A stretch of DNA of 64,000 nucleotides from UBA721 sp002705165 (GCA_045565995.1 JBJLEF010000001.1:868001-932000); one strand, 5' to 3'; positions 35,352 to 45,596 are shown, counted from the stretch's first letter. Notes: generated from the letters alone by a model not told the origin. Translations and numbers: made by a program.

Positions 35352-36389
35352 ATGAATCTTCCGCGTTATGACCGCCAGCAGAGTTATCAATGGAATTACG
35401 ACCATGCTCCTGAAGTCGTAGAGGTCAAAGTTCCTAAGTGGCCAGGTGATATTTCATTTTGCGGCTTTCGACTTCAATCCCCACTCGGCATCCCAGCCGG
35501 GCCATTGCTCAATGGAAAATGGTGCCTCTATTACGCCAGCCTTGGCTTTGACTTCGTTACCTATAAAACCGTACGCAGTGGCCCGCGGGCCTGTTACGAC
35601 CTTCCTAATCTTCAGCCTGTCCACGTTAAAAGGCTACTGGGAGGTGAAGCCCACGTACCAACTCAGGAAGAAATGACTGGTAGTTGGGCCGTATCCTACG
35701 GTATGCCCTCGACTAAACCTGAAACTTGGAAGGCCGATATCGCGGCGACTCGTGATCTTTTGGCCGACAACAAAGTACTCTGTGTTTCTGTCGTCGGATC
35801 CGTGCAGCCCGACTGGAGCCTGCAGCAACTCGCTGATGACTATGCATTCTGTGCTGAACAGGCTGTGCGAAGTGGAGCGGATTGTGTGGAAGCTAATTTC
35901 TCCTGTCCCAACGTATCAACTTGTGATGGACAACTTTATCAAATTCCTGAAGATTGCCAAACGGTAGTAAAAACGATCCGGAAAAGAATTGGGGCAACTC
36001 CACTGATTGCCAAAATAGGACGAATCGCTGAGAAAGAAGACATGCGGGCACTGCTACATGCAATCCATCCATTTGTTGATGCATTAGCAATGACCAACAG
36101 TATTGCAACTCGTGTAAAAAATGAGGCGGGTACGTTACTTTTTGATGGCCAACCGCGAGGGATTTGCGGCAAAGCCACTCTGGATGCCTCCGTTGAGCAA
36201 ACTCAACTGGCACATAAAATCATCAAAGCAAATGAATACGCTCTTGAACTGATCGGAGTAGGCGGGGCAAGCTGTCTGGATGATATACAACGCTATCTGG
36301 ATGCGGGGGCGGGAGCGGTACACCTTGCGACAGCAGCAATGCAGAATCCTGATATTGCAATCAATATAAAAGCTCAGGCGGCTAGGTAA
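35352..36389 (+). CDS. Dihydroorotate dehydrogenase-like FMN enzyme
   Basis: A 345-residue FMN TIM-barrel protein in the DHODH/PreA family. Seen: SPLGIPAGPLLNGKW at the N-terminus, YKTVRSGPR, the phosphate- and base-binding EANFSCPNVSTCDGQ, PLIAKIGRI with the flavin-binding Lys, and GVGGASCLDDIQRYLDAGA near the C-terminus. The EANFSCPN segment fits pyrimidine enzymes, but the precise substrate cannot be fixed; dihydroorotate or dihydropyrimidine are the main options. Regulation may be by attenuation (see the upstream terminator). Confidence 0.85.
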   Translation: MNLPRYDRQQSYQWNYDHAPEVVEVKVPKWPGDISFCGFRLQSPLGIPAGPLLNGKWCLYYASLGFDFVTYKTVRSGPRACYDLPNLQPVHVKRLLGGEAHVPTQEEMTGSWAVSYGMPSTKPETWKADIAATRDLLADNKVLCVSVVGSVQPDWSLQQLADDYAFCAEQAVRSGADCVEANFSCPNVSTCDGQLYQIPEDCQTVVKTIRKRIGATPLIAKIGRIAEKEDMRALLHAIHPFVDALAMTNSIATRVKNEAGTLLFDGQPRGICGKATLDASVEQTQLAHKIIKANEYALELIGVGGASCLDDIQRYLDAGAGAVHLATAAMQNPDIAINIKAQAAR

Positions 36390-36895
36390 CAGCTTTTCAT
36401 TCGCGGCGCATAAAAAACGGGCCCGGAATACCAAACTCTTTTTTCATCACCCAATTGTCCCCAGTGACTATCGACGGAAGCTAAACGTTTGTCGATTTTG
36501 GATATGAATCAGAGCTTAATACTACTGGCCCGTTATACATCTTGGAGAATCGAGGTTCACTTACAGTCCCCACCGAAGTGTCACTCACTCTCCCGCAAAG
36601 GTTCCGTAGTTTACTTACCTTCCCCTTGCACTCTATATATCGCATCTTGCCTACTCAATTCTTTTCCGAAAATGTTAACAGACCCGAATTGTTTACCTGT
36701 ACTGTCTAGCTTTATATCGACTTTACCGATTATCCGGATTGAACACCCAAAACACCCTAGGTCGGCAATATTCAGATTGCAGCGACTGTCTTGAATCTAT
36801 TTTTTTACGGTTTTCTAGAAGGACGATGTCCGATTTACCTAGTACAATTCAGTCAGATGTCTAATTTTTCAATTCTGAAACCGGATAACGAGAAA
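36390..36895. other. Intergenic stretch without a clear gene
   Basis: 506 bp between the DHODH-like gene and the TPR gene. I see no RNA gene, strong terminator or convincing coding frame. A plus-strand frame at 36489-36794 has no family match and an unlikely composition. Confidence 0.6.
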
Positions 36896-38047
36896 ATGCC
36901 TAAGAACATGTTCCGCCTCATCATTTGTCTTTTTATGTCGATCAGCGTAACTGTAAAGGCACAGAACATATCCAATTCAAAACTGTATGGGCAGGGTGTC
37001 CATGCTTATAACATTGGCGAGTACGATGCCGCATTAAACATCTTCAGCTCTGCGGTGGAGCAAGGGACAGAAGACCCGCGGGTCTTCTTATTCCGTGGTT
37101 TGGTTTATCATCAGCAAGGGAAGACAAAGGAATCCCTAACGGACCTCAAAAAAGGTGCCGAATTGGAGGCTGTTGACAAACGAGGTTTCTATCCTGTCTC
37201 CCCGGCCCTAATACGAGTGCAGGGCAAGGTTCGACTACAAATTGAAAACCTACGTCGCGCAGCACGAGCCAATCTCGTACAAATCGAAAAAGCTCGGGCT
37301 GCCGCTCGCTACGAAGAGCAAAAAACAAACGAAGCTATGGCCTTACGTAAGCCCATGCCAAATCAGGCAACGGCTATACCTCTCGACGCAACACAATCAA
37401 CGCGTCCGGAAAATCCGTTCGCCGGTAGCAATATTGCCGGCATTAAAAGTAACCCCTCCAACGTTACTGTATCTAAAACAAATCCAAAGCCCTCTGTGAA
37501 CGATAAAGACCCGCTGGCAAACTTAAACAACGACAATCCAATGCCAGCGAATCCGGTCACCAATACTCCACCAGCTAACAATACCCCTCCGGCCGCGAAT
37601 AATCCGTTTGCTCCAGGTAATGCGACTCCGCCAGCTAACAACACACCTCCTGCTGCGAATAATCCGTTTGCTCCAGGTAATGCGACTCCGCCAGCTAACA
37701 ACACACCTCCTGCTGCGAACAATCCGTTTGCTCCAGGTAATGCGACTCCGCCAGCCAACAACACACCTCCTGCTGCAAACAATCTGCCAGCTGGTGACAA
37801 TCCGCTTAATGGCGGCAAAGAGCCTAAGAGTGGTGGAACGCTCGGAGCAATCTTTGGGTCATTAAACCCATTTGGTGGTGGTAATGCCCAGCCTGCCCCT
37901 GGTGAAGGAGAGGTTCCTACATCACTCGATGAAATCAAAAAACTCATCCAGGGGAATCTCCCCGGCGGACAACCTGCTCCAGGTGGTAAACCACCCGCAC
38001 CGGGCGGCAAAAACCCATTTGGCCCAGCTCCCAATCCGTTCAAATAA
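36896..38047 (+). CDS. Secreted TPR protein with Pro/Asn-rich repeat tail
   Basis: A 383-residue secreted protein. From the ATG at 36896: signal peptide (residues 1-24), then a TPR pair around AYNIGEYDAALNIFSSAVE and VFLFRGLVYHQQGKTKE, then a disordered tail with a 20-residue repeat built on NPFAPGNATPPANNTPPAA (roughly 37555-37795) and a Gly-Pro-rich end. Upstream in-frame ATGs (to 36791) lack a signal peptide. Function unknown; the tail may tether it to the cell wall or matrix. Confidence 0.8.
   Translation: MPKNMFRLIICLFMSISVTVKAQNISNSKLYGQGVHAYNIGEYDAALNIFSSAVEQGTEDPRVFLFRGLVYHQQGKTKESLTDLKKGAELEAVDKRGFYPVSPALIRVQGKVRLQIENLRRAARANLVQIEKARAAARYEEQKTNEAMALRKPMPNQATAIPLDATQSTRPENPFAGSNIAGIKSNPSNVTVSKTNPKPSVNDKDPLANLNNDNPMPANPVTNTPPANNTPPAANNPFAPGNATPPANNTPPAANNPFAPGNATPPANNTPPAANNPFAPGNATPPANNTPPAANNLPAGDNPLNGGKEPKSGGTLGAIFGSLNPFGGGNAQPAPGEGEVPTSLDEIKKLIQGNLPGGQPAPGGKPPAPGGKNPFGPAPNPFK
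37561..37799. repeat. 60-bp tandem repeat inside the secreted TPR gene
   Basis: About four in-frame copies of a 60-bp unit. Copies at 37621 and 37681 differ at only one base; the first and last copies are more diverged. Codes for a 20-residue Asn/Pro/Ala-rich unit. Confidence 0.9.
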
Positions 38048-38076
38048 AACGCTCCGAATCCAAGTTTGGTAAACCA

Positions 38077-38119
38077 AACCCTGAAAGCCCGTCGTCGACG
38101 GGTTCTCAGGGTTCTTTCG
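38077..38119 (+). terminator. Hairpin terminator after the TPR gene
   Basis: AACCCTGA (38077-38084) pairs with TCAGGGTT (38106-38113) and, inside, CCCGTC with GACGGG. A short CTTTCG follows, so the U-tract is weak; it may still end the transcript of the TPR gene. Confidence 0.55.
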
Positions 38120-38260
38120 TGGCTCAGGTAACCTTTCTGTAGATACCCACCCTCTGGTTTTTAAGGTAAAATAGAGAACTTGCCAGAGCTCGGTTATGCG
38201 CTCATGGCCTAGGCAGATATCCCTTCATTAAAAAACTGCAACTAACGATTCGGATTAGAC

Positions 38261-40570
38261 ATGACTCGCTTTTTCACTGCTTTTCTTTCGGCCGTTATTA
38301 CATTTAACTTCTCTGCTCAGGCACTGCTTGCTGCACCAACGATTAATAACATTAGTGTCCCGGGAATTCAGATTGGGACAACCGTACAAATTACTATCAC
38401 AGGTACGGACTTGACTCCCGCTCCAAAACTGGTCGCTTCTTTTCCGATTTCAGCTCAAAAAGCTGTCGAAGGCTCTGACAACAGCAAAGCAATTATCGAA
38501 CTTACCGCCGCGAATGCACAACCTGGAATCCATTGGATTCGTATTGCGAGTGACAAAGGAATCTCAAATGCTCTCTCACTGGGTGTCGACAATCTGACTC
38601 AAATTCCATTCACGGAAAGCATCGATGCATTGCCTGTCGCTCTGGCAGGCGACCTCAGTGGGGGAAACATTCTTAAAACAACGTTTGTTGGCAAAGCGAG
38701 TGAATCGATCGTTGTCGATGTTGAAGGCCGCCGTATCGGTTCCAATATCCGGCCCGTACTACGGTTGCTCAATGCAGAGGGGGTGCAAATTGGCTTCAGT
38801 GCTCCTCAACCTGAACTTCATGGAGATGCCCGCATTTCCACTACGATTCCAACCGATGGTACGTACACCTTGGAAATGCATGACATCTTATATAAGGGCC
38901 CCGGACCGGGACGATTCCGTCTAAAAATAGGGAATCTGTCTTTCGCAGACCTAGCCTTCCCTATTGGAGTTCAGACCGGTCGGACAGCCAGCGTAAAGTA
39001 TGGCCGTACAAATATCGATAGTGTTGTCGATATCAGCTCAGCCAGCGATACCATAAGCTCACTTCCCCTCCCGACAACAGGACACTCCACAGGTTCACGG
39101 CCCCGCGTCATCTTTAGCAATCATGCCGAGTATGTAGAGAACGACAACGCGACGGACGTACCAGCAGCACCGGTGGGGATCAACGGTCGCTTATCAAAGA
39201 ACGGGGAAACCGACAGCTTCAAAGTACTGGCCAAACCAGGTTCTAAATTGCGATTAGATGTTGTTGCTCGTCGTGCTGGGTCACCTGTCGATGGGGTCTT
39301 AGTTGTCAAGGCAGCCAATGGTGCTCAAATCGGACAGAATGATGACCGACCAGGACTGTCAGACCCCGGCATTGACATCACTGTGCCAGGAGACTCGGAA
39401 TTCATTACTGTCACACTCAATGACCTATTACGTCGAGGAGGGGAAGACTTTATCTATCGCATTGAAGTCCAGGACATTAGTCAGCCGCAATTCGAAGCCA
39501 CTATCGCTCAGGATCGACTGCAAATCCCCGCTGGATCAACACAAACAGTCATCGTCAATATTGCCCGGCAGGGATACAACGGTGATGTTGACCTGGAATT
39601 CGAAGGACTACCCGAAGGCGTTACTGTCGCTGACAATCAGGTTCTTGCAGGTCGTACTCGCGGTCTCATCTCCCTCACAGCCGCTGACGGCGTTTCTCTT
39701 GCCGGTATCGGTCGCATCATCGCAACTGCTGCTGACGAGAACATTGGAACCCGTAAGGTTGCCATTGTCGGTAGTGACAACCCACATTATCGAGTACTGC
39801 CAGAACTTCGTCAGAGCCTGGGAGTCGCCCGCACAACCGCAGCTCCTATCGGAGTTTCACTTGCCGCGGAAGCCACGGACATACAAATCTCTCGAGGTAA
39901 GTTCCTGCCAGTAACGGTCAATATTCAGCGTAGGGAAGGCATCACCGGAAATATCCGCCTCCGATTAATTTCTAATCAGACCATGCCTCGCAAGAAGGTA
40001 AAGCAGAATAACAAAGACGTGGAGGTCGACGATACGGATCGAGCTTTGCGATTGAATGAAGATCCCATACTGAGTGCCGATATCACTAGCCAAGCCGTCA
40101 ATATCTGGATTCCACATGATCTTGGATTAATGGCCTGGCGAGGTACCATTGCGGCCGAACTACTCAGTGCCGACAACAAAAACGTTGTCGCAACTGTCTC
40201 CACAAGGCAGCTAAACATCACACCTCTCGATGCTATTCGGGTGGCATTATCCACTGAAGCAACTATTCAGGCCCGCGCTGGCGAAGGAGAGACAGGGCAT
40301 TTCGCCGGAACGATTACTCGTGCTGCAGGTTTTGATAAGCCGGTAACAGTCACACTGGCCGGGCTACCCGCAGGCTATGCTGCTCCAAGCATTGAAGTCC
40401 CTGCTGAGCAAACTGAATTTACACTGGAAATACGCTTTGCCAAAGAAGCCAAAGCAGCTGACTTAAAGGACATTAAATTGGTCGCTAATGCGGCGACGGA
40501 TCTGAAGCCTGAAGTCAAAGTGTCCAGTAACCAAATTAATACAAACATTAAAGTCGTTGCTCCGGAGTAA
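38261..40570 (+). CDS. Secreted planctomycete protein with IPT/PPC-like domains
   Basis: A 769-residue secreted protein. The signal peptide ends near LLAAPT (residue 26). The N-terminal domain with NNISVPGIQIGTTVQITITG looks like an IPT/TIG fold; the middle includes repeated beta-sandwich segments similar to bacterial pre-peptidase C-terminal (PPC) domains (GTYTLEMHD and EFITVTLNDLLRRGGEDFIYRI), and the C-terminus has more immunoglobulin-like strands. No catalytic motif. Such proteins often accompany secreted planctomycete hydrolases; role unknown. It is followed closely by a sulfatase gene. Confidence 0.8.
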   Translation: MTRFFTAFLSAVITFNFSAQALLAAPTINNISVPGIQIGTTVQITITGTDLTPAPKLVASFPISAQKAVEGSDNSKAIIELTAANAQPGIHWIRIASDKGISNALSLGVDNLTQIPFTESIDALPVALAGDLSGGNILKTTFVGKASESIVVDVEGRRIGSNIRPVLRLLNAEGVQIGFSAPQPELHGDARISTTIPTDGTYTLEMHDILYKGPGPGRFRLKIGNLSFADLAFPIGVQTGRTASVKYGRTNIDSVVDISSASDTISSLPLPTTGHSTGSRPRVIFSNHAEYVENDNATDVPAAPVGINGRLSKNGETDSFKVLAKPGSKLRLDVVARRAGSPVDGVLVVKAANGAQIGQNDDRPGLSDPGIDITVPGDSEFITVTLNDLLRRGGEDFIYRIEVQDISQPQFEATIAQDRLQIPAGSTQTVIVNIARQGYNGDVDLEFEGLPEGVTVADNQVLAGRTRGLISLTAADGVSLAGIGRIIATAADENIGTRKVAIVGSDNPHYRVLPELRQSLGVARTTAAPIGVSLAAEATDIQISRGKFLPVTVNIQRREGITGNIRLRLISNQTMPRKKVKQNNKDVEVDDTDRALRLNEDPILSADITSQAVNIWIPHDLGLMAWRGTIAAELLSADNKNVVATVSTRQLNITPLDAIRVALSTEATIQARAGEGETGHFAGTITRAAGFDKPVTVTLAGLPAGYAAPSIEVPAEQTEFTLEIRFAKEAKAADLKDIKLVANAATDLKPEVKVSSNQINTNIKVVAPE

Positions 40571-40619
40571 CGATACTGCCGGTCAACTTACCCCGAACTT
40601 TTCACTTCCAAGGAAGATA

Positions 40620-42722
40620 ATGCACTTTTCAAAACAACTTCTGACCTTTGCTGCCATGGCTCTAAGTCTTTCAATCGGCCAGGCGGCCATTGCCCAGGAC
40701 AAAGATGCTCGTCCGAACATCCTGTTTATTTTTTCAGACGATCATGCTTACCAATCTATTAGTGCGTATGGCAGTCTCGTCAATAAGACACCGAATCTGG
40801 ACCGCATTGCAAATGAAGGCATGCGTTTTGATCGGGCCTTTGTAACCAACTCTATCTGTGGGCCTTCCCGGGCTGTTGTCCTGACCGGGAAGTACGGTCA
40901 TCTAAACGGCTTTGTCACAAATGGAAATACGTTTAACGGGAATCAGCAAACTGTTTCTAAACTATTACAAACAGCCGGTTATGAAACAGCTGTCATTGGA
41001 AAGTGGCACCTCAAAAGTACGCCTATTGGGTTTGATTATTATCACGTTCTCATCGGGCAGGGACCCTATTACAATCCACCTATGAAAACCACGGATGGTC
41101 CGGTGAATCATATTGGTTACACCACAGAAATTATTACCGACCAGACTCTTGAATACCTCAAAGAACGACGTGACCCTGACAAGCCCTTCTTCCTGATGTA
41201 CCAACACAAGGCTCCGCATCGCAACTGGCAGCCGGGTCCAGACGAAATTAACAACTACAATAACGAAACAGTTCCTGAACCGATCACATTGTTTGATGAC
41301 TACCAGGGACGGACCTCCGCAGCTCGCAATCAGGCGATGACCGTCAAGGAACACCTGACTCGATACGACCTTAAACTGGATCCCCCGAAAAACCTGACGC
41401 CGGAACAACTTGTCTTTTGGAATGAGGCTTACGATAAGAAAAATGCTGAGCTTGCAAAACTTAATCTGGAAGGCGATGCCCTGATTCGCTGGAAATACCA
41501 GCGGTATGTCAAAGACTATTTACGATGCATCGACAGCGTAGACAAGAACGTCGGACGAGTCTTAGACTATCTCGAAGAATCCGGTCTGGCCGAAAACACC
41601 ATTGTCATCTACACCTCGGATCAGGGCTGGTATCTCGGTGAACATGGCTGGTACGACAAACGATGGATGTATGAAGAATCCTTCCGCACTCCGCTCATGG
41701 TTCGCTGGCCTGGCAAAGTGAAGCCAGGTACGGTGAATACCGACATGGTCATGAATCTTGACTTTGCACAGACTTTTCTGGAAATCGCCGGAGCGGAGCA
41801 ACCCGAAGATATGCAGGGTGCCAGCATGAAGCCGGTCTTCGAAGGTAAGACTCCTGAGGATTGGCGTCAAAGTGTTTACTACCACTATTATGAATTCCCC
41901 GGAGCCCATAGTGTTGCCAAGCACAATGGGGTTCGAACGGAACGCTATAAACTGATCCATTTCTATGAAAATAAAGAATGGGAATTATTTGATCTGAAAG
42001 AGGATCCCAATGAATTAACCAGTGTTTACGACGATCCCGCTTATGCCAGCGTCAAAAAAGATCTCGAGATCGAACTTGAGCGATTACAGGACTTCTACAA
42101 GGACGATGGAACTATTGTTAATTTTGGGGCCGCTCGGGCAAAGGTTCAACCGACTCAGCTTGTGCGTCGATTCCGCTTTGGGGATTTTGAAAACACCGAG
42201 AAGTCGCCCTTTGGGACAGCGGTGAAAACAGATGGCAGCAAATATATCTTCCACAATCCAAGTGGAGGGAAGTTCAGTCCTGATTACAAGCCAATCACTT
42301 TGGGTGGATTTATCAATCCAACAGATGGGAACGGAGTGATTGCTGCTCAGGGTGGTGAGGCCCTCGGCTATACGATGCTGCTCAAAGATGGCAAACTTAC
42401 CTTCTCTATTCGTTCTCAAGGACAACGATTCACGGCTGTTGGTCCGGAAATCGAATTGAATGAATGGACACATGTTGTGGCTATTCTCGACCGAAACGCC
42501 AAACTTGCTTTTGCCGTGAACGGAAAGAAAATTCAAACCGATGTTAAGGCTGCTTTTCTTGCCAGTGCCCCGGCCGACGCCTTCACGTTAGGTCTGGATG
42601 GCGGTTCTCTTGTCGGAGACTATGGACAGGCAAATGGCCTCAAAGGGAAGATCGCCGACTTCAGACTTTATTGGGGTATTCTTGAGAAGGAAACACTTCA
42701 AGCGTGGGTGAACCCTAAATAA
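40620..42722 (+). CDS. Secreted sulfatase with C-terminal LamG-like domain
   Basis: Sulfatase of 700 aa, secreted (signal peptide residues 1-26). The active-site motif is CGPSR with Cys80, the residue turned into formylglycine by the maturase; the metal-binding DDHAY and later YTSDQGWYLGEHGW and the K of GKWHL are present. After about residue 515 comes a jelly-roll/LamG-like module (VRRFRFGDFENTEKSP onward), likely for binding glycan. The start at 40620 has AAGGA six bases upstream; a frame from 40557 overlaps the previous gene. Sulfate-ester substrate unknown. Confidence 0.93.
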   Translation: MHFSKQLLTFAAMALSLSIGQAAIAQDKDARPNILFIFSDDHAYQSISAYGSLVNKTPNLDRIANEGMRFDRAFVTNSICGPSRAVVLTGKYGHLNGFVTNGNTFNGNQQTVSKLLQTAGYETAVIGKWHLKSTPIGFDYYHVLIGQGPYYNPPMKTTDGPVNHIGYTTEIITDQTLEYLKERRDPDKPFFLMYQHKAPHRNWQPGPDEINNYNNETVPEPITLFDDYQGRTSAARNQAMTVKEHLTRYDLKLDPPKNLTPEQLVFWNEAYDKKNAELAKLNLEGDALIRWKYQRYVKDYLRCIDSVDKNVGRVLDYLEESGLAENTIVIYTSDQGWYLGEHGWYDKRWMYEESFRTPLMVRWPGKVKPGTVNTDMVMNLDFAQTFLEIAGAEQPEDMQGASMKPVFEGKTPEDWRQSVYYHYYEFPGAHSVAKHNGVRTERYKLIHFYENKEWELFDLKEDPNELTSVYDDPAYASVKKDLEIELERLQDFYKDDGTIVNFGAARAKVQPTQLVRRFRFGDFENTEKSPFGTAVKTDGSKYIFHNPSGGKFSPDYKPITLGGFINPTDGNGVIAAQGGEALGYTMLLKDGKLTFSIRSQGQRFTAVGPEIELNEWTHVVAILDRNAKLAFAVNGKKIQTDVKAAFLASAPADAFTLGLDGGSLVGDYGQANGLKGKIADFRLYWGILEKETLQAWVNPK

Positions 42723-42793
42723 CCCAACTGAGAAGCCTTACCAATAACCACCTCACCCCCCTTGGGACTTAATTTGCATCGGATCACTCGGCC

Positions 42794-43732
42794 ATGAATC
42801 TTAATCGACGACAGGTAATTCAAACTTCTGCGGCCGCGCTAACCACCGCCGGAACCATGCAAACAGTTTCTGCATCCTCGGTGAAGGACCAAGCCAAGCC
42901 ATTCGGTTACTGCTTCAACACGAGTTGTGTCCGTGGTCAGCAGCTTTCGCTGGACGCACAGGTTGACTTGGTAATCAAAGCCGGATACGAGGGCATTGAA
43001 CCTTGGATTCGTGATTTGCAGTCATTTCAAGATAAGGGCGGCAGCATTAAAGACCTCGGTAAAAAACTTGCGGACAATAATGTCAAAGTCGTCAGTGCTA
43101 TCGGATTTGCCCGCTGGATTGTTAATGATGATCAAGAAAGAGCCAAGGGCCTAGAAACCGCTAAACATGACATGGGGCTGCTCAAGGAAATGGGCGGTGT
43201 GAGAATTGCAGCACCTCCTGTGGGTGCCACGGACATCGAAGACTTTGACTTGTTTGCAGCCGCTAAACGTTATTACGATCTATGTGAAGTCGGACGAAAC
43301 GAAGGCATTACCCCGCAGCTAGAGTTGTGGGGATTCTCTAAAACACTTAGCCGGCTCGGTGAGTTGGCTTTTGTGGCAACCGAAGCTGGCCACCCGGACG
43401 CATGTATCCTGCCCGATATTTACCACATCTATAAAGGTGGTTCGTCCTTCAACGGATTAAAAATGCTCAATGGTCAGCACATTCACTGCTTCCACGTCAA
43501 CGACTACCCGGCCGATCCACCTAGAGCAACGATCGCCGATAAGCATCGAGTCCATGTTGGCGATGGGATTGCTCCGGTGACCCAAATCCTGCAGATGGTT
43601 TATAAAGCCGGCTGCCGGGGCATGTTGTCACTAGAGCTGTTTAATCCTGATTACTGGAAGCAGGATCCACTTAAAGTCGCCACCGAAGGCTTAGCTAAAG
43701 TTAAAGCTGCCGTTGCCAAGGCCTTTGGATAA
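42794..43732 (+). CDS. Secreted TIM-barrel isomerase-like protein (hydroxypyruvate isomerase-like)
   Basis: A 312-residue protein of the xylose-isomerase-like family. N-terminus MNLNRRQVIQTSAAALTTAG has a twin arginine followed by a hydrophobic stretch, suggesting Tat export. Seen: CFNTSCVRGQ, GYEGIEPWIRD, TPQLELWGFSKTL with the metal-binding Glu, CILPDIYHIYKGG, HCFHVNDYP and LSLELFNPDYW. The substrate cannot be assigned. Confidence 0.88.
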   Translation: MNLNRRQVIQTSAAALTTAGTMQTVSASSVKDQAKPFGYCFNTSCVRGQQLSLDAQVDLVIKAGYEGIEPWIRDLQSFQDKGGSIKDLGKKLADNNVKVVSAIGFARWIVNDDQERAKGLETAKHDMGLLKEMGGVRIAAPPVGATDIEDFDLFAAAKRYYDLCEVGRNEGITPQLELWGFSKTLSRLGELAFVATEAGHPDACILPDIYHIYKGGSSFNGLKMLNGQHIHCFHVNDYPADPPRATIADKHRVHVGDGIAPVTQILQMVYKAGCRGMLSLELFNPDYWKQDPLKVATEGLAKVKAAVAKAFG

Positions 43733-43761
43733 TTCGGTCTTTCCTAAATTGAGTACACATC

Positions 43762-45591
43762 GTGTTAGTCGCGAATAAAAAGAAGGTTCTCTTTTCGCTG
43801 CTGGCGATATGTGTCGGTCTAATGCCCCTGGCCATACTCGAAGGTATTTTCCGCGCCTTCAACATTGCATCACCGGACCAGGTAGTCGATACTTCCTCCG
43901 GTTTCTCGGGACATCAACCACTGTTTTCTCTCAATCGGGATGAAACCACCTATGTCACGACTCGTAACCGGGCCCTCTACTTCGGCGATCAATCCTTTGA
44001 GGCAATCAAACCGAAAGACACCTATCGTATGTTTTTCCTTGGCGGATCCACCGTGCGAGGACGCCCCTTTGCTGTCGACACCGCCTTTGCAAAGTGGGTT
44101 GAATTGGAATTAAACCACCGCAGCAACTCGACGGCCTATCAATCAGTCAACTGCGGAGGACTTTCTTATGCCAGTTTTCGTCTTCAGCACATTAGCAAAG
44201 AAGTTTTGACTTACAAGCCCGATCTTCTAGTATTGGCCAGCGGACATAACGAATTCCTGGAAAACCGTACTTTTGATCAGGCAACCCGGCAAACTGAGGT
44301 CCGCAGCGCACTCGAATCCTTAAGGCTCGTCGTTTGGCTACGTTCGCTAATCGGTCAGGATGTTGAATCTTTCAAGGAATCCACGGGGCAGGAACTTCCG
44401 GAAAACGTGACGGCACGTCTGGATGAGGAAAGTGGCTACGCGTCTTATCATTGGGATCCAGAATGGAAAAGACAGGTTACCAAACAGTATAAAGAATCGC
44501 TACAACGCATCATTGAACAATGCAAGTCCTCCAATATCCCACTAGTATTCGTCTGTTTGGGATCCAACCTCAGAGATTGCCCGCCATTTAAGTCGGAGCT
44601 CCCTCCTGATCTGGCGACCAAAGACAAGCAGGACTTCCATAGTCTTTTTGCTCAGGCTACTGAGCTAGCCGACCAACCGGAGGCAGCCTTAAACCGGTAT
44701 GAGCAATGTCTGGAGATCTCTGATCAGTATGCGCTTCTGCACTTCCGTTTAGGGCGAACTTTAGAACAGCTCGGAGAATCGCAATCTGCTCGACACCATT
44801 ATTTGTTAGCAAAAGACCTAGATATCTGCCCGTTACGTCTCTCGGAAAAGATGGACAATATTCAAAGGGCACTGGCCCAACAACACAATATTCCTCTGGT
44901 CGACGCTAGAAATACCTTGGAAAGCGCCAGTGCCGACAAAATTCCAGGTTATGAAATGTATGTTGACCATGTACACCCGACGTTACACGGTCATCAGATG
45001 ATCGCCAGAGCTATCGTGGATGAGTTAATGGAACACAAGCTTGTAATTCCTCATCGTAATTTAGACATGCAGGACTATCAGTACCTTTACCATAACTATA
45101 TTGACTCTTTACCTTTGGCATTTTTTAGTAATGGCTCACGCCGCGTCAATTGGCTTGAAAACTGGGCGCGTCGAGATATGCAGTTATTCGAGCTGGAGCC
45201 GTTCGATTTACGCGGTAGTCTGGCCATCGTGCATCGCCAACTTGGCTTTAGCAAGTTTGAGGATGCTTATTACGAGTTAGATAAAACACTAAAGCAATAC
45301 GGGAACATCAGCCTGTCGGTACTTAAGTTGGCTCTGACATTCCAAAGACATGGCCAATATCAAGTCGCCCGATCACTGCTGGAATGGCTTCGTGAGAATG
45401 AGTCCGACGAAGTACTGTTACAACAAATCCAATATGCCCGCATGATCAATGCTGAGTCCATGGACGACCGAGGAGTTGCGATTCTTATCTATGACAGTTA
45501 CTTTGACCGGCTACCATTTGAAGTGCAGGCGAATGCAGCCTGGCGTGCATTCATCCCGGATATCTGGGAACGAGTTAAACTTGAAAACTAG
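43762..45591 (+). CDS. SGNH-hydrolase-like and TPR protein, membrane anchored
   Basis: A 609-residue protein starting at GTG 43762, with one N-terminal hydrophobic helix. It has the SGNH-hydrolase blocks: FFLGGSTVRGRP (Ser block), LVLASGHNEFLENR (Asn block) and YVDHVHPTLHGHQ (final Asp-His). TPR-like helices lie between (AALNRYEQCLEISDQYALLHF) and after it. Such proteins may remove acetyl or other ester groups from polymers; the exact activity is inference. Confidence 0.8.
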   Translation: MLVANKKKVLFSLLAICVGLMPLAILEGIFRAFNIASPDQVVDTSSGFSGHQPLFSLNRDETTYVTTRNRALYFGDQSFEAIKPKDTYRMFFLGGSTVRGRPFAVDTAFAKWVELELNHRSNSTAYQSVNCGGLSYASFRLQHISKEVLTYKPDLLVLASGHNEFLENRTFDQATRQTEVRSALESLRLVVWLRSLIGQDVESFKESTGQELPENVTARLDEESGYASYHWDPEWKRQVTKQYKESLQRIIEQCKSSNIPLVFVCLGSNLRDCPPFKSELPPDLATKDKQDFHSLFAQATELADQPEAALNRYEQCLEISDQYALLHFRLGRTLEQLGESQSARHHYLLAKDLDICPLRLSEKMDNIQRALAQQHNIPLVDARNTLESASADKIPGYEMYVDHVHPTLHGHQMIARAIVDELMEHKLVIPHRNLDMQDYQYLYHNYIDSLPLAFFSNGSRRVNWLENWARRDMQLFELEPFDLRGSLAIVHRQLGFSKFEDAYYELDKTLKQYGNISLSVLKLALTFQRHGQYQVARSLLEWLRENESDEVLLQQIQYARMINAESMDDRGVAILIYDSYFDRLPFEVQANAAWRAFIPDIWERVKLEN

Positions 45592-45596
45592 TAAGC

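Noticed and set aside
36489..36794. A plus-strand coding frame in the gap after the DHODH-like gene
   Set aside because: No family match, no ribosome site, and composition unlike neighbouring genes; treated as noncoding.
37561..37799. CRISPR-like array in the regular 60-bp units
   Set aside because: The units are contiguous and in frame inside a secreted protein gene; there are no spacers, leader or cas genes.
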